From NCBI RefSeq assembly GCF_029633865.1, contig NC_079219.1:57791069-57855068 (forward strand): DNA of 64,000 bases, given 5' to 3'. The notes beneath the pieces were generated by a model. It was given only the letters and a program-made list of their open reading frames with translations. It was not told where the DNA came from and made no database searches. Source of the DNA: Lampris incognitus. Taxonomy: Eukaryota; Chordata; Actinopteri; Lampriformes; Lampridae. Each line of letters begins with the position of its first letter. Within the stretch, counting starts at the first letter, position 1. Shown here in pieces: positions 1 through 30,407 of the stretch. The position numbers were made by a program, and so were the translations under genes.

Positions 1-2
1 AA

Positions 3-382
3 TACACCTGCCGGTCCACCGTGTCAGTGTCACGGTTTGCCTCGCTCAGGCGTGAAAAGTACACGCGTGTATGAAGGTGCAGTGCCAGCAGGGGGCGATG
101 ATTAGGATTAGGGTTAGGGTTCGACTCTCTACCCGCCAAATGAAATGTAATTAACTTGAGAACACTCATAGGCAACATAAAACATTTTAAATTTAACAAA
201 ATATAGCAGCCATGTCTCTTCATCTCACCTGATGGGGAGGGATTTTGGAAAATGCTGCGTGCTTCTTTTCCTCCGTGGGGAGTTGCTGGCACTTCGCGCA
301 CTGCACCTTCATACACGCGTGTACTTTTCCCTCGCTGAGCGAGGCAAACCGTGACAGTGACACGTTGGACCGGCGGGGTGTA
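3..382. repeat. Foldback element with ~90-bp terminal inverted repeats
   Basis: Bases ~3-92 and ~290-382 are imperfect reverse complements. Both carry the block gtgtcacggtttgcctcgct and the block tacacgcgtgtatgaaggtg in opposite orientation. The middle (~93-289) is unique and includes a short TTAGGG-like run near 105-120. The window begins at or inside the left end, so target duplications cannot be seen. This is a non-autonomous transposon-like (MITE/foldback) structure; the family is not recognised. Confidence 0.75.
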
Positions 383-413
383 CTACACGCTTTGGCTTGA
401 TACACACATTCAT

Positions 414-616
414 ACCGAGGAACAATTTAGTTCGGCCGATTCACCTGACCTACGTACATGTCTTTGGACGGTGGGAGGAAACCGGAGTCCCACGAGGAAA
501 CCCATGCAGAGAAGACGACCCGGGACGATCCCCAAGGTTGGACTAACCCGGGGCTCGAACCCAGGACCTTCGTGCTGTGAGGCGACCGCGCTAACCGCCG
601 TGCCACCGCGCCGCCC
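414..616 (-). repeat. tRNA-like SINE family S1, reverse copy
   Basis: Read on the minus strand it begins with a ggcggcgcggtggcacggcgg-like head and a B-box-like ggttcgagcccc. It continues with the ccaaagacatgtacgtaggt block also found at ~12105-12130 and ~56740-56755. The tail is truncated near 414. The tRNA-like internal promoter is what marks it as a SINE; it is not a functional tRNA. Confidence 0.7.
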
Positions 617-630
617 GCCTATTTGAACCG

Positions 631-974
631 TATTGTAGCGAATCCAGGGGCAGCCCGGGAACCGCCGCAGCCAGGACGCGAACCCGGATCTCCTGCACTA
701 CGGGCGACAACGTTAACCAGTCGGCTAGAAGGTCCGACCCGTTAGCCAAGGGCTAGCGAGTCTATTCATCCGTGAATGTTACACTACCCCCCCCCGCCTC
801 CTTCGGGAAGCGCGTCCCCGCGCTTCAGCACGTCAGCTCCCTCAAAATTGGCTAAAGGGTTGGACCATTTAGTCGACTGGTAACGTTGTCGCCCGTGGTG
901 CGGAAGATCCGGGTTCGCGTCCCTGCTGTGGCGGTTCCCGGGCTGCCCCCCCCCCCCGAATTCGCTGCAATATA
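631..974. repeat. Two S4 tRNA-like SINE copies in inverted orientation
   Basis: The left arm (631-~745, minus) and right arm (~843-974, plus) are reverse complements of each other. Each has an A-box-like tagtcgactggtaacg stretch and a B-box-like ggttcgcgtcc stretch. About 100 bp of non-repeated sequence separates them. The same family recurs at 18668, 60851 and 61383. Confidence 0.65.
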
Positions 975-1170
975 GGCTTCTACCATGGGGGATTGAAAGC
1001 TGCAATTAACGGAGCAACTGTAAATAAAAATGCAATATTAACAGCAGAATAGTAATATTTCTTCTTGTTAGTTAAGCTATACTGACAATAACAGCTGCTA
1101 CTTCTGCTGTACAACCGCAGCAGCTGCTGCTACTACTAACACTATGAACACCATTCACCAGTCGTTGGTA
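975..1170. other. Unassigned AT-rich spacer
   Basis: No coding signal or repeat is recognised. It includes a short run of CAG/CTG-like trinucleotides near 1095-1130. Confidence 0.4.
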
Positions 1171-1442
1171 TGCACAAATTTGTTCTTACACACCCATGGG
1201 ATTTATTTTTTTTTAGCTCTCAAGTGTGTCTGACAAGAGGAGCAAAGCCTGATGGTTATTTGTAATTCCTTCCCCCTAACATCTATTGTCGACCTCTTAC
1301 AACAAGCAACCACATAGGCTTGCAAAGACACCAGTGTTAGCCAATTGGTGTCTAAATTCAAGGGTTACCCAAGTTCAACAGTGGTCTCCGAGACAGATTT
1401 CAGGGCTAAAAAATCCCATGGGTGTGTCAGAACAAATTTGTA
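1171..1442. repeat. MITE-like element with ~35-bp inverted termini
   Basis: The left terminus reads acaaatttgttct followed by acacacccatgggattt. The right terminus (~1408-1442) is its reverse complement, aaatcccatgggtgtgt followed by agaacaaatttgta. At about 270 bp with no coding capacity, it looks like a non-autonomous DNA transposon. The family is not assigned. Confidence 0.65.
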
Positions 1443-1790
1443 CGTACGAAGCAATATTAATATTGATAACAAGGGTGTAGAAGAGCGTCTTATATTACGG
1501 GGACAAAACCCTGTGGGGGGGGGGGGTCTGGGGCATGCTCCCAGGGAAAATTTTCTAAAAAACGGTTTTAAACGGCCATTTTACAACAGTTTCCAGCAAA
1601 GAAAAATATGCAACAAAAAGGCCTTAAAATAAAGGCCTTAAAATATTATTGATAATAAAGAGTATAAAACAGTGCAAGAAAACAATAAGCAACAAAATAT
1701 GCATTTAACCTGCCTGTAATGCATACTGTAAGGTCCGCTTTCTGCACTGTATGCAACGTTTTCATTTCTCATATTAAGCTTAACTAGCTA
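1443..1790. other. Unassigned AT-rich sequence
   Basis: No gene is recognised. There is a short direct repeat of a ggccttaaaat motif near 1620-1645, which leads into the satellite that follows. Confidence 0.4.
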
Positions 1791-3690
1791 GCAAAGTTAC
1801 CCAATATGGAGGACTGAAACTGAAACTGCCATAATTAGAAATAGATAAATAAATGCACACATAAATACAAAAATGAAATAATAAAGAAATAAATGTTAAA
1901 ATAAAAACCTCTATTATCAAATAAATGTTGTTTCATTAAAAAAAATAAATCAACATGCACATAAATTGAAAAATAAATAAAATGTATCTATTTATGTCAA
2001 AAATTATTTATTTTTGGATTCATTTATTTTCACATTAAATTATTTCCCAATTTATTCTTTTACGTTTAAATTCATTTCCGTTTTTATTTATTTCCCTATT
2101 TATTAATTTCTCCATTCATTTATTTCTGTTTTTATTTTTTATTTCCTCAAACGTATGTTAATGACGGGGTGGCAAAGTTACCCAATATGGAGGACTGAAA
2201 CTGCCATAATGACAAATAATCGCACACATAAATATAAAAATGAAATGATAGAGAACTAAATGTTGAAATAAAAACCTCTATTATCAAATAAATGTTCAGT
2301 TTCATTAAAAAAATCAATATGCACATAAATTGAAAAATAAATAAAATGTATCTATTTATGTCAAAAATTATTTATTTTTGGATTCATTTATTTTCACATT
2401 AAATTATTTCCCAATTTATTCTTTTACGTTTAAATTCATTTCCGTTTTTATTTATTTCCCTATTTATTAATTTCTCCATTCATTTATTTCTGTTTTTATT
2501 TTTTATTTCCTCAAACGTATGTTAATGACGGGGTGGCAAAGTTACCCAATATGGAGGACTGAAACTGCCATAATGACAAATAAACGCACACATAAATATA
2601 AAAATGAAATGATAGAGAACTAAATGTTGAAATAAAAACCTCTATTATCAAATAAATGTTCTGTTTCATTTAAAAATAAATGAATATGCACATAAATTGA
2701 AAAATAAATAAATGTATCTAATTATGGCAAAAATTATTCAGTTTTGTATTAATTTATTTTCATATCATTTCCCAATTTGTAGTCTTACTTTAAATTTATT
2801 TCTGCTTTTATGTATTTCTGTTTTTATTTATTTCCCTATTTATTTATTTCTGTTTTTATTTATTTCTTTATTTCCTCAAACGTATGTTTATGAGGGAGCG
2901 GGAAAGTTACCCAATATGGAGGACTGAAACTGCCATAACGACAAATAACGCACACATAAATATAAAAATGAAATGATAGAGAACTAAATGTTGAAATAAA
3001 AACCTCTATTATCAAATAAATGTTCTGTTTCATTTAAAAATAAATGAATATGCACATAAATCGAAAAATAAATAAATGTATCTAATTATGGCAAAAATTA
3101 GTCATTTTTGTATTAATTTATTTTCATATCATTTCCAAATTTGTACTTTTACTTTTAAATTTATTTCTGCTTTTATGTATTTATGTTTTTATTTATTTCT
3201 GTTTTTATTTATTTCTGTATTTCCTCAAACGTATGTTTATGGGGGAGCGGGAAAGTTACCCAATATGGAGGACTGAAACTGCCATAATGACAAATAAACG
3301 CACACATAAATATAAAAATGAAATGATAGAGAACTAAATGTTGAAATAAAAACCTCTATTATCAAATAAATGTTCTGTTTCATTTAAAAATAAATGAATA
3401 TGCACATAAATCGAAAAATAAATAAATGTATCTAATTATGGCAAAAATGATTCATTTTTGTATTAATTTATTTTCATATCATTTCCCAATTTGTACTTTT
3501 ACTTTTACATTTATTTCTGCTTTTATGTATTTCTGTTTTTATTTATTTCCCTATTTATTTATTTCTGTTTTTATTTATTTCTGTATTTCCTCAAACGTAT
3601 GTTTATTAGGGAGCGGGAAAGTTACCCAATATGGAGGACTGAAACTGCCATAATTATAAATAAATAAAATAAAATAAAATAAATGAATAA
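1791..3690. repeat. AT-rich tandem satellite, ~348-381-bp unit, about five copies
   Basis: The block caaagttacccaatatggag recurs near 1792, 2173, 2536, 2902, 3250 and 3617, giving unit spacings of roughly 381, 363, 366, 348 and 367. Each unit continues through cctctattatcaaataaatg and ends in TTTATTTATTT-rich sequence with cctcaaacgtatgtt. The first two full units are more like each other, and the last three form a second subtype. Short open frames rich in Phe/Leu/Tyr here come from base composition and are not genes. Confidence 0.9.
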
Positions 3691-4209
3691 ATAACAGTTT
3701 CAGTCCTCCATAGATAAATGGTGATTTAACTGACATTTATTTGAATGAAAATCTTCAAGATGGCCACTTTAAAGGCAGAATCTGTACCGTTTTGATAACA
3801 GAAATGTATTTTTTGATTGAAGACGGCAATTTTAGCCGAAAGGCGAGTTTGAATGCAAATAGCACCAAATTCACCTACACGTGCTCCTTTGGCCCGTCTC
3901 CAATTAAACACCTCGTCGCTCTGCTGAACTTGAAGTTGAAGTTACTGTAAAATGAATATTAAAAGACTATTAGTTATTTTAGGCAGATGACAAACAATTA
4001 TCTAAACTACAGTCTACTTTTTGGTTATGTCTCAAACTTACGTCGTTCTAGTTCATCCAGTCGATCAGCGGAATGACATGAATGCTGGCACATACGTCCA
4101 ATATTATATATATTTATGCATATATCTAGTAGTGGATGTTCTTGTTTATTGGGGGGTACTTTTTCGCCCCCCCCCCACATTGAGGGAGACTGCCCCCCCC
4201 CCCCGGTTC
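3691..4209. other. Unassigned sequence before the assembly gap
   Basis: No gene or repeat family is recognised. A poly-C run (4190-4205) borders the gap. Confidence 0.4.
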
Positions 4210-4409
4210 NNNNNNNNNNNNNNNNNNNNNNNNNNNNNNNNNNNNNNNNNNNNNNNNNNNNNNNNNNNNNNNNNNNNNNNNNNNNNNNNNNNNNNNNNNN
4301 NNNNNNNNNNNNNNNNNNNNNNNNNNNNNNNNNNNNNNNNNNNNNNNNNNNNNNNNNNNNNNNNNNNNNNNNNNNNNNNNNNNNNNNNNNNNNNNNNNNN
4401 NNNNNNNNN
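4210..4409. other. Assembly gap (200 N)
   Basis: Exactly 200 undetermined bases, with a C-rich tract on the left and a (GA)n microsatellite on the right. A round 200 suggests a placeholder size, not a measured length. Confidence 0.99.

Positions 4410-4467
<58 letters not shown>
4410..4467. repeat. (GA)n microsatellite at gap edge
   Basis: An uninterrupted GA dinucleotide run of 58 bp. It probably continues into the gap and caused the assembly break. Confidence 0.95.
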
Positions 4468-4469
<2 letters not shown>

Positions 4470-6034
4470 CTTGCCAGAGGCATCCCTGACTTTTATTGGA
4501 TCAGCAAAATGGCCAGAGTCTGGTCACGTGGTTTTCTGGACCAATGGGATGTGGACTTGGAGCTGTTGTGGAGAACGGGGTTGTAGCCACTAGATCAGGG
4601 GTCGGCAACCTTTACTGTCAAGAGGCATTTTGGCCAAAAGAAAGAAAGAAAGAAAGAAAGAAAAGAAAGAAAAGAAACTGTCCGGAGCTGCAAAACATAT
4701 TTGAGCCTTATAATGCAGGTAACACGGCTTATTAGGTCTAAGTGAGCCTATCCACGTGACTAATGGGTGTAACGAGCGTTCATTAATCTGTTTTACCACA
4801 TCTGGCTGCTCTGCGGGGGGCTGTTTGTGATTATTTGGTAGTCTAACTGTAACATTTCCGTTACAGTTATGCCATGTGTTGTTGCATTCGTGACATTACA
4901 CAACCGCAATAAAGAAAACTGATGACCTGTTTTTTTTTTGTTTTTTTATTGGTTGATTAATTGATTGATTATTTTATTACCAACAAAACTGAACAAAAGT
5001 CCAATTCAGTGCGAGGTCCTCCTCAGCCACGCCTCAGGCCTGCCCGGGCACCGAGCACGGCAGCTCTGCAACACGTGTTGCGGAGCGGCGGCTTCTCCTC
5101 CGTCCTAACGCCGTTCCTGCTCCTGACGTCACCGCGGACCTTCTCCATGCCAGGGCTGTCCTGCAGCTCTGCTCCGGGACCCGGGGGTGGGGGGGGGGTA
5201 TGTGTGGACTGTGTAGTTCATGGCTGAGGTGGGGGAGACTAGAGACTAGCCACCGCTACTGAGGTCCCCCCCAGAGGGAAAGGCGCCGGGCCGTAGGTTA
5301 TGACGTAGGTTATGACGTGGAAGTAGGCTATGACGCACATTTTAGTTGACGAAATGTTACAGAACGTATTCGGTGTGCAGGCTAAACATGTTCACACATG
5401 GGGACTGTAAGAGCTCTACAACAGCGATAGATTAAAGTTAAAATATTAATAATAATAATAATAATAACCGTTATTCATTTCCATATTTTTTTTAATTTTT
5501 TGTGGAAGCCACCGGAGAGAGGCTACTCGCGCCAGAGTCACCCCCCCCCCCCAAAATATCCCCACGTTTCCTCCACCCCTCTGCACATGGTCTTGCCCAG
5601 ACTGTTGTTGGAGAGCGGTGGGATAGTAAAGGCTCTCGGTATGAAACACGGTGGGGGGGGCAAAAAAAAATATTCCTTGTTTTTAATATTCCTTGTTTTT
5701 TTTTTGGTGTGTGGGCGCATGCGCGCGCGCGCGCGCTGCCACATTACTTTACAGCCGGTGTTTACAACCGGCTGTGTTTACAGCACGCGCTGTTGGGAGA
5801 GACGAGTCAGCACCTCCTGACGCGAGTCCGAGTTCCCTCCACTTCTGCCCTTTGAACCATCCCGTTTGTGCCCGGCAGTCTAATCGGTTTTCTGTTTTGT
5901 TTTTTTTTAGGCTAGGTCAGAATTCCTTTACACGTTCAGATAGGCAGGCAGGCAGGCACACACACACACTCTTTATCTCTCTCCCCCTGTTCAGCCGAGC
6001 CCACTGAGACTTGGCAGCCAGCAGAGACGCGCAG
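4468..6034. other. Gene-poor repeat-derived spacer
   Basis: No coding region is supported. From ~4595 the sequence caggggtcggcaacctttac resembles a common vertebrate hAT terminus and could mark a degenerate hAT copy, with an AAAG microsatellite at ~4636-4672. A GC-rich patch (5010-5340) and a (CG)n stretch (5718-5736) carry no recognised gene. Confidence 0.4.
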
Positions 6035-6799
6035 CCCCGTTTACACTTGGCTTTAAAATAGGTTTTTCTGTGTGATCGGATCACAAGTGGACCAGCGCTA
6101 AACACAAGTGTAGACCACCACCAAAACGTTTTGTGAGCCGGTTACTCAAACCACCTTGCCGAGGTGGTCCGGGACGCATTTGGCCACATAGCTTTTGTAG
6201 TGTGAACGCTAATGCGTCCTGATGCGTCCTCGACAAGGACGTAACAGGAAAATACGTCATCAATGCAGGATGTGGTGGTTGTTTGGTAGCAGTGTACCAA
6301 CTTTAGAAAAAACGGAGAAGAGAGTGTAGGTGGTTGGAGTACAAGTGAAACGCCTAATCTCCATCTGGGCAGAAGAATCAGTCCTGTCAGTCTCACCGTG
6401 CCTGGTATCACGCCAAAGCGTGTATATTACACGCTGGTCTAGAGTGTAATATGCACGCTGGATCAGCGTGTATATTACACACTTTGGCGTTATACCGGGG
6501 TTGCCTCACCAGCTGGAACAGTCCGTACATGTATATTAGTTCTTCAAACATCTTCAGACACTAGCTGTTGTTTTCACAGCTAGTCGGCAAATCTGGCGCT
6601 TAACTTAGGCCCTTTGACCTTGTAGCGGAAGTGACGTAGACAGTAACAAAATCTTCGGAGTAACGAAATCTGATCACAAGTGGTCAACAGGACGCATCTG
6701 GAGACGCATGATGGACACAGGTGTAAACGGCGACGTGCCTCCTTGTCCACTTGTGATCCGATTTCCCAAAACGCATTTTAAAACCGAGTGTAAACGGGG
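6035..6799. mobile_element. Non-autonomous DNA transposon with ~55-bp TIRs
   Basis: The left end begins ccccgtttacact and continues through atcggatcacaagtgga. The right end is its reverse complement, finishing agtgtaaacgggg at 6799. The 765-bp element has no transposase frame. A second small palindromic element (6404-6497) sits inside it. The superfamily is not assigned because a clear target duplication was not found. Confidence 0.75.
6404..6497. repeat. Nested palindromic foldback inside the 6.0-kb transposon
   Basis: The left arm ggtatcacgccaaag and right arm ctttggcgttatacc are near-perfect reverse complements. They enclose further near-palindromic copies of gcgtgtatattacacgc. It is about 94 bp and looks like a tiny foldback transposon or hairpin within its host element. 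Confidence 0.7.
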
Positions 6800-7253
6800 A
6801 GTCGGAGGACTCGCTGTTGAAGTGGGGGAGCACCGGCAGGACTGGGAGAAATATGTCAGCCTCTTCCCATCAACCACCTGTGCTCCGGTTTGGCAGGGGG
6901 GAGAGCCCGACGCTCTGTCAGCCATGCTGTTGCAAAAGGGAGTATGGGCCATGACTAACAATGACATGATGTGGGAAATAACTTGACCATGACACCACCT
7001 CAGGCCCTGCATCAGAGGCTGCTGTTCAAAGGTAATAAAGCAACATTTGCTAACTTTTGAGTTTTCCTCTACCCTGAAATAAAATGGACTTGTTCAACAT
7101 AAGGGGGCTCTTCCATGAAGGGTAGAGGCTGTTTATGTCTTTTACAAGCATGGGACTGTTTTCTTAATCTGTCTTCTCCCGTCCCACAGGGAAAACGCAT
7201 TATTTTACTGTGTACTATTAATATAGGGATGCATGGTAATAACGGAGCGAAAT
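6800..7253. other. Unassigned spacer
   Basis: No gene or repeat family is recognised. Sequence becomes AT-rich towards the minisatellite that follows. Confidence 0.4.
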
Positions 7254-8287
7254 CACGTTCTAGTGCATAATTACATTGATACTAGTGCATAATTACATTG
7301 ATACTAGTGCATAATTACATTGATACAAGGGCATAATTACATTGATTCTAGTGCATAATTACATTGATACAAGGGCATAATTACATTGATACAAGGGCAT
7401 AATTACATTGATACTAGTTTATAATTACATTGATACTAGTGCATAATTACATTGATACTAGTGCATACTTACATTGATACAAGGGCATAATTACATTGAT
7501 ACTAGTGCATAATTACAATGATACTAGTGCATAATTACATTGATACAAGGGCATAATTACAGTGATACTAGTGTATAATTATATTGATACAAGGGCATAA
7601 TTACATTGATACTAGTGTATAATTATATTGATACAAGGGCATAATTACATTGATACTAGTGCATAATTACATTGATACAAGGGCATAATTACATTGATAC
7701 TAGTGCATAATTACATTGATACAAGGGCATAATTACATTGATACAAGGGCATAATTACATTGATACTAGTTTATAATTACATTGATACTAGTGCATAATT
7801 ACATTGATACTAGTGCATACTTACATTGATACAAGGGCATAATTACATTGATACTAGTGCATAATTACATTGATACTAGTGCATAATTACATTGATACAA
7901 GGGCATAATTACAGTGATACTAGTGTATAATTATATTGATACAAGGGCATAATTACAGTGATACTAGTGTATAATTATATTGATACAAGGGCATAATTAC
8001 ATTGATACAAGGACATAATTACATTGATACTAGTGTATAATTATATTGATACAAGGACATAATTACATTGATACTAGTGCATAATTACATTGATACAAGG
8101 ACATAATTACATTGATACTAGTGTATAATTACATTGATACTAGTGCATAATTACATTGATACAAGGGCATAATTACATTGATACTAGTGCATAATTACAT
8201 TGATACTAGTGCATAATTACATTGATACAAGGGCGTAATTACAGTGATACTAGTGTATAATTATATTGGTACTAGTGCATAATTACA
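7254..8287. repeat. 22-bp minisatellite with higher-order structure, ~47 units
   Basis: Two main unit types alternate irregularly: actagtgcataattacattgat and acaagggcataattacattgat, read as 22-bp units. A distinctive unit, actagtttataattac, occurs at 7413 and again at 7765. The sequence after each is almost identical, so a block of 16 units (352 bp) has been duplicated. No coding capacity. Confidence 0.95.
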
Positions 8288-8689
8288 GATCTTCCAGTAC
8301 ACCTGTTCTAGGTCTAAATTAAACTGTATTTATTTGACTTGTCATTTTAGAACCTACATGGTTTGTTTTGCTGAGGCTGTTTTACGTCCCTCGTGTCTTT
8401 TAACGGGCTGATCAGGAGTAGCGCTCCTCCATCCTGTTCTCCTCCTCTTAACGGTAACAACGTCTTGAACTGTGTCAGCAAACCTGTCCCAGCGATGAAG
8501 TCATACGGCCCAATGTCTCTACAGCAAAGTGCGACGCATGTCCGGATTACGTCTTGTTCCGTATGTGCAGGGAGAAGAGCTTCACCTGTGAAAGCCAGCT
8601 CACTCTGACCGGGGAGAAGGGTGCCAGACCTGTGGCCCTTACTGTTGCCCATTAGTCGCAGCTAACCAAGTCCGGTTCTTTTCCGTCCT
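8288..8689. other. Unassigned spacer between two minisatellites
   Basis: The short open frames are not supported by homology. Some zinc-finger-linker-like wording (8570-8610, reading like a C2H2 linker) may be a chance match or a tiny pseudogene scrap. Confidence 0.35.
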
Positions 8690-9328
8690 TGTCCCGTTCT
8701 TTCTTTCCTTGTCCAGTTCTTTTCCATCCTTGTCCGGTTCTTTTCCATCCTTGTCCGGTTCTTTCCCATCCTTGTCCGGTTCTTTTCCATCCTTGCCCGG
8801 TTCTTTCCATCCTTGTCCCGTTCTTTCCATCCTTGTCCGGTTCTTTCCATCCTTGTCCGGTTATTTCCATTCTTGTCCGGTTCTTTTCCAACCTTGTCCG
8901 GTTCTTTCCATCCTTGTCCGGTTCTTTTCCATCCTTGTCCGGCTCTTTCCATCCTTGTCCGGTTCTTTCCATCCTTGTCCGGTTCTTTTCCATCCTTGCC
9001 CGGTTCTTTCCATCCTTGCCCGGTTCTTTCCCATCCTTGTCCGGTTCTTTTCCATCCTTGTCAGGTTCTTTCCATCCTTGTCCGGTTCTTTTCCATCCTT
9101 GTCCGGTTCTTTCCATCCTTGTCCCGTTCTTTCCATCCTTGCCCGGTTCTTTCCATCCTTGTCCGGTTCTTTCCATCCTTGTCCCGTTCTTTCCATCCTT
9201 GCCCGGTTCTTTCCATCCTTGTCCCGTTCTTTCCCATCCTTGTCCCGTTCTTTTCCATCCTTGTCAGGTTCTTTCCATCCTTGTCCGGTTCTTTCCATCC
9301 TTGTCCGGTTCTTTCCATCCTTGTCTGT
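8690..9328. repeat. 20/21-bp minisatellite (ggttctttccatccttgtcc)
   Basis: About 31 copies mix 20-bp units with 21-bp units carrying an extra T. The unit lacks stops in several frames on both strands, which creates long repetitive open frames (Ser-Phe-His-Pro-Cys type on plus, Lys-Asp-Gly-Lys type on minus). These are artefacts of the repeat. Confidence 0.95.
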
Positions 9329-9428
9329 CACAACTGAGACATTTTTCCGAACATCAGACTTCCTTGCTTGGTTTTTGTATAATGACCAACTTTGAGTTTC
9401 TTTTCGACTTCATCTGTTGACCACCACG

Positions 9429-10130
9429 GGTTAAGGGGTGGCGAACGTCTTGCGGTAGCCCCTCCCATTGCCACTGACGTCAGGTTCCAACTTCCGGTCC
9501 AGCGATTTAGCGGTGCCGTGCCGGTGCCAGTTTTTCTTTGGCACCGGCACCAGTCTTGGAATCGGTTCTAGATTAGGCACCAGCGCCAGTCAGCAGTACA
9601 GAAATGGATAAACCAGGATCCTGGTGACCCTAACTACAACACGCATGGCCTCTTTTCCACCAGAACGGTGCCGGTGCCGGTGTGGAGCCAGTTCTCCCTT
9701 GGTGCCTTTTGAGATCCGACCCGCATTTCGACAGGTTTGAGAACCGAACTGAACGTGACGTAGCGGAAGTTGGGGTAATTTCCGCAGGGGGGGGGGGGAA
9801 TCACTCCCATGTTTTCTCAAAATGGCGGCGGATTTCTTATTTTTACTGCGAAAGTAAACGTCAATAGACATGCGCCAAGGGTTAAGGGGCGGCGAACTTC
9901 TTCCGGTAGTCCCTCCCACCGCCGCTGACGTCAGGTTCCAACTTCCGGTCCAGCAGTTTTGCGGAGCCGTTTTTTCTTTTTTCAGTGGAGAAGCGTGGAA
10001 CCGGTTCTAAATCAGGCACCGGTACCGGGGCGGCGGAAAAGGGCCTTTGGTGATTCCACGTGAACGTAAAGGGCTTGCTAGAAGCTAGAAGCTAGCACCA
10101 ATCAACAGGGCAGAAATGGATAAGCCGTAT
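9429..10130. repeat. Duplicated GC-rich module with short TIR-like ends
   Basis: The block 9429-~9610 is a partial duplicate of ~9880-10130; both contain ctgacgtcaggttccaactt and an accggcaccag/accggtaccgg stretch. Within it, 9647-10045 starts ggcctcttttccacc and ends ggcggaaaagggcc. These termini resemble those of the Harbinger-like MITE at 15623-16494. It is probably a MITE family inserted or duplicated in tandem. Confidence 0.55.
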
Positions 10131-11681
10131 CTGGAGGGTTCGATACCCGTCCCCATGTCATTCTCTCTCCCCCCCCCCCCCCCATAGTGTCCTTTCCGTG
10201 CTTAAATTTGAAGTATTTGTGTGCAGGACACCACGGACTGCCGCAAACAGTGAGTTCAAATTCTAATGGAAGCACTAATGTGAGGAGGACGGTGATGCGA
10301 CCATCCTTCCTCTGGTCCGCTCCTACACCTGTGACTCGTAACAGCAGGATTGTCATTCCTAGTTTCTGGTTCCGGGGAGCAGTGAGAGTGTGACACAGAC
10401 CCCGAGGGATGCTGGCCGCAGCTGGAAGTAGCGGGAGCGCATGACTGCGGGATTTATGCTGATGAAGTGATGATACGCGGGCGTGTGGACCTTTGACCGT
10501 CCGTTCTGTTGGGCCGAGTAAAGAACGGAACAGAGGAAACGCGGGGAAAATGACGGAAGAAAGGAGGAATACTCATTTCCGGACACGGATAAAGGGCCGC
10601 CTGTCACGTTGGTGGATCCGGTGCCTCGAGGGAAACTAGCGTCTGTCGCCGGAAACGCGCTAGAGACGCCTCGACCCAGGCCCGGTCCATCCTACCAGGG
10701 CGCTGCTGTTCCGCTTCACCCGCGCGGTATATTCCATCCTCACTGGTGGTGTTTATAACTAGCCGCATATTCAGCAGAGAACAAACTGCGGTCTGGGCTA
10801 GAACATTACACATGGTCTCTCTCCTCTTAGCCAAAGAGGGAATCCCACCTCCTCTCGTCCAGCGGAGCAGAGGGGTGGGGTTGAGGGGGGTGGGGGCGGG
10901 AAGGGTTTGGCATTCAGAGGGGGGAACGGGAGGAATGGGAGCCGGAGTTGCGTGGGCCTCTAAGCGAGGGGTTTGCGTAGGCTGGGTGCAGCCCGTTGCT
11001 GTGCGCGCGCACACACGCGCACACACACGCACACACACGCGCAGGGATGAGTCATGGCTCGCGTCCTCCAGATGCTGGTTCCCCCTGACACCGACCCTCC
11101 TCTCGCGCCGTGCCACTCCCTCATATTAGCGGCAGTATTCGTCCGCGGCGATTTCCAAAGCGGTCGTACGTAAGCCTCGCTGCAGCTGTCAAGCGAAGCG
11201 CTCTTGTTGAGGGGGGGGGGGAGAAAAGGGGGAAAAAGCGGGGGAAAGACTTCCCTCTCCGGTCCCCTCGTGCGGGCCTCCTCGGGGGCCGCGCGCTCGT
11301 TTCTCTGTTATAGTCATTAGGAAAAGGGGAACTAGCGCGAGGCGCTCGGTGGGAGGAGAACCCTGGCAAATGACCAGCAGTGCCGTCGCCTAATTGCCTT
11401 TAATTGCACGGTGTCAAACTTGTAACTCGTGTAATGACACGGTGGTGCACGCGCAGCGCATGTGCTGAGAGGGCCCCGCCCACTTTTAAGTATAGATTCC
11501 GGGGGGCGGCGGGGGGGGGGTGAATCACGCTTCCTCGCTGGTATTCGTTTCCTCTTCCCTCTTCCCTCCGCCGTCGCCGAGGCCTGCGTCGGTGTGCACG
11601 CGGCTGCATCTGTGTGTGTGTGGTTGTTCCGGCTAAGAAGGAGGTGCTGAACTCCTTCTCCTTTTCTCGTGTGTTTTGCAG
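10131..11681 (+). promoter_or_regulatory. cers2: GC/CpG-rich region, likely cers2 promoter and 5' non-coding exon(s)
   Basis: The 1.5 kb before the first coding exon is GC- and CpG-rich (strongest ~10400-11560) with GC-box-like gggggcggg near 10887. This is the usual setting for a housekeeping promoter such as that of CERS2. The exon at 11682 opens only one base before the ATG, right after an acceptor (gtgttttgcag). So at least one 5' non-coding exon must lie upstream, but its limits cannot be fixed from sequence alone. Microsatellites (CA/GC runs at 11000-11040) and G tracts interrupt the region. Antisense open frames here reflect GC content. Confidence 0.45.
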
Positions 11682-11682
11682 G

Positions 11683-30407
<18,725 letters not shown>

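Noticed and set aside
4021-4593. Open frames across the N gap
   Set aside because: They exist only because N codons are not stops; the rest is a GA repeat.
8560-8625. C2H2 zinc-finger scrap
   Set aside because: A few linker-like residues only; too short and without a full finger.
8652-9420. Long open frames on both strands (up to 243 codons) at 8.65-9.4 kb
   Set aside because: They are the translation of a 20/21-bp minisatellite lacking stop codons. There is no start context, splice context or homology.
10604-11116. 170-codon minus-strand frame in the GC-rich region
   Set aside because: Open by base composition and low-complexity repeats only.
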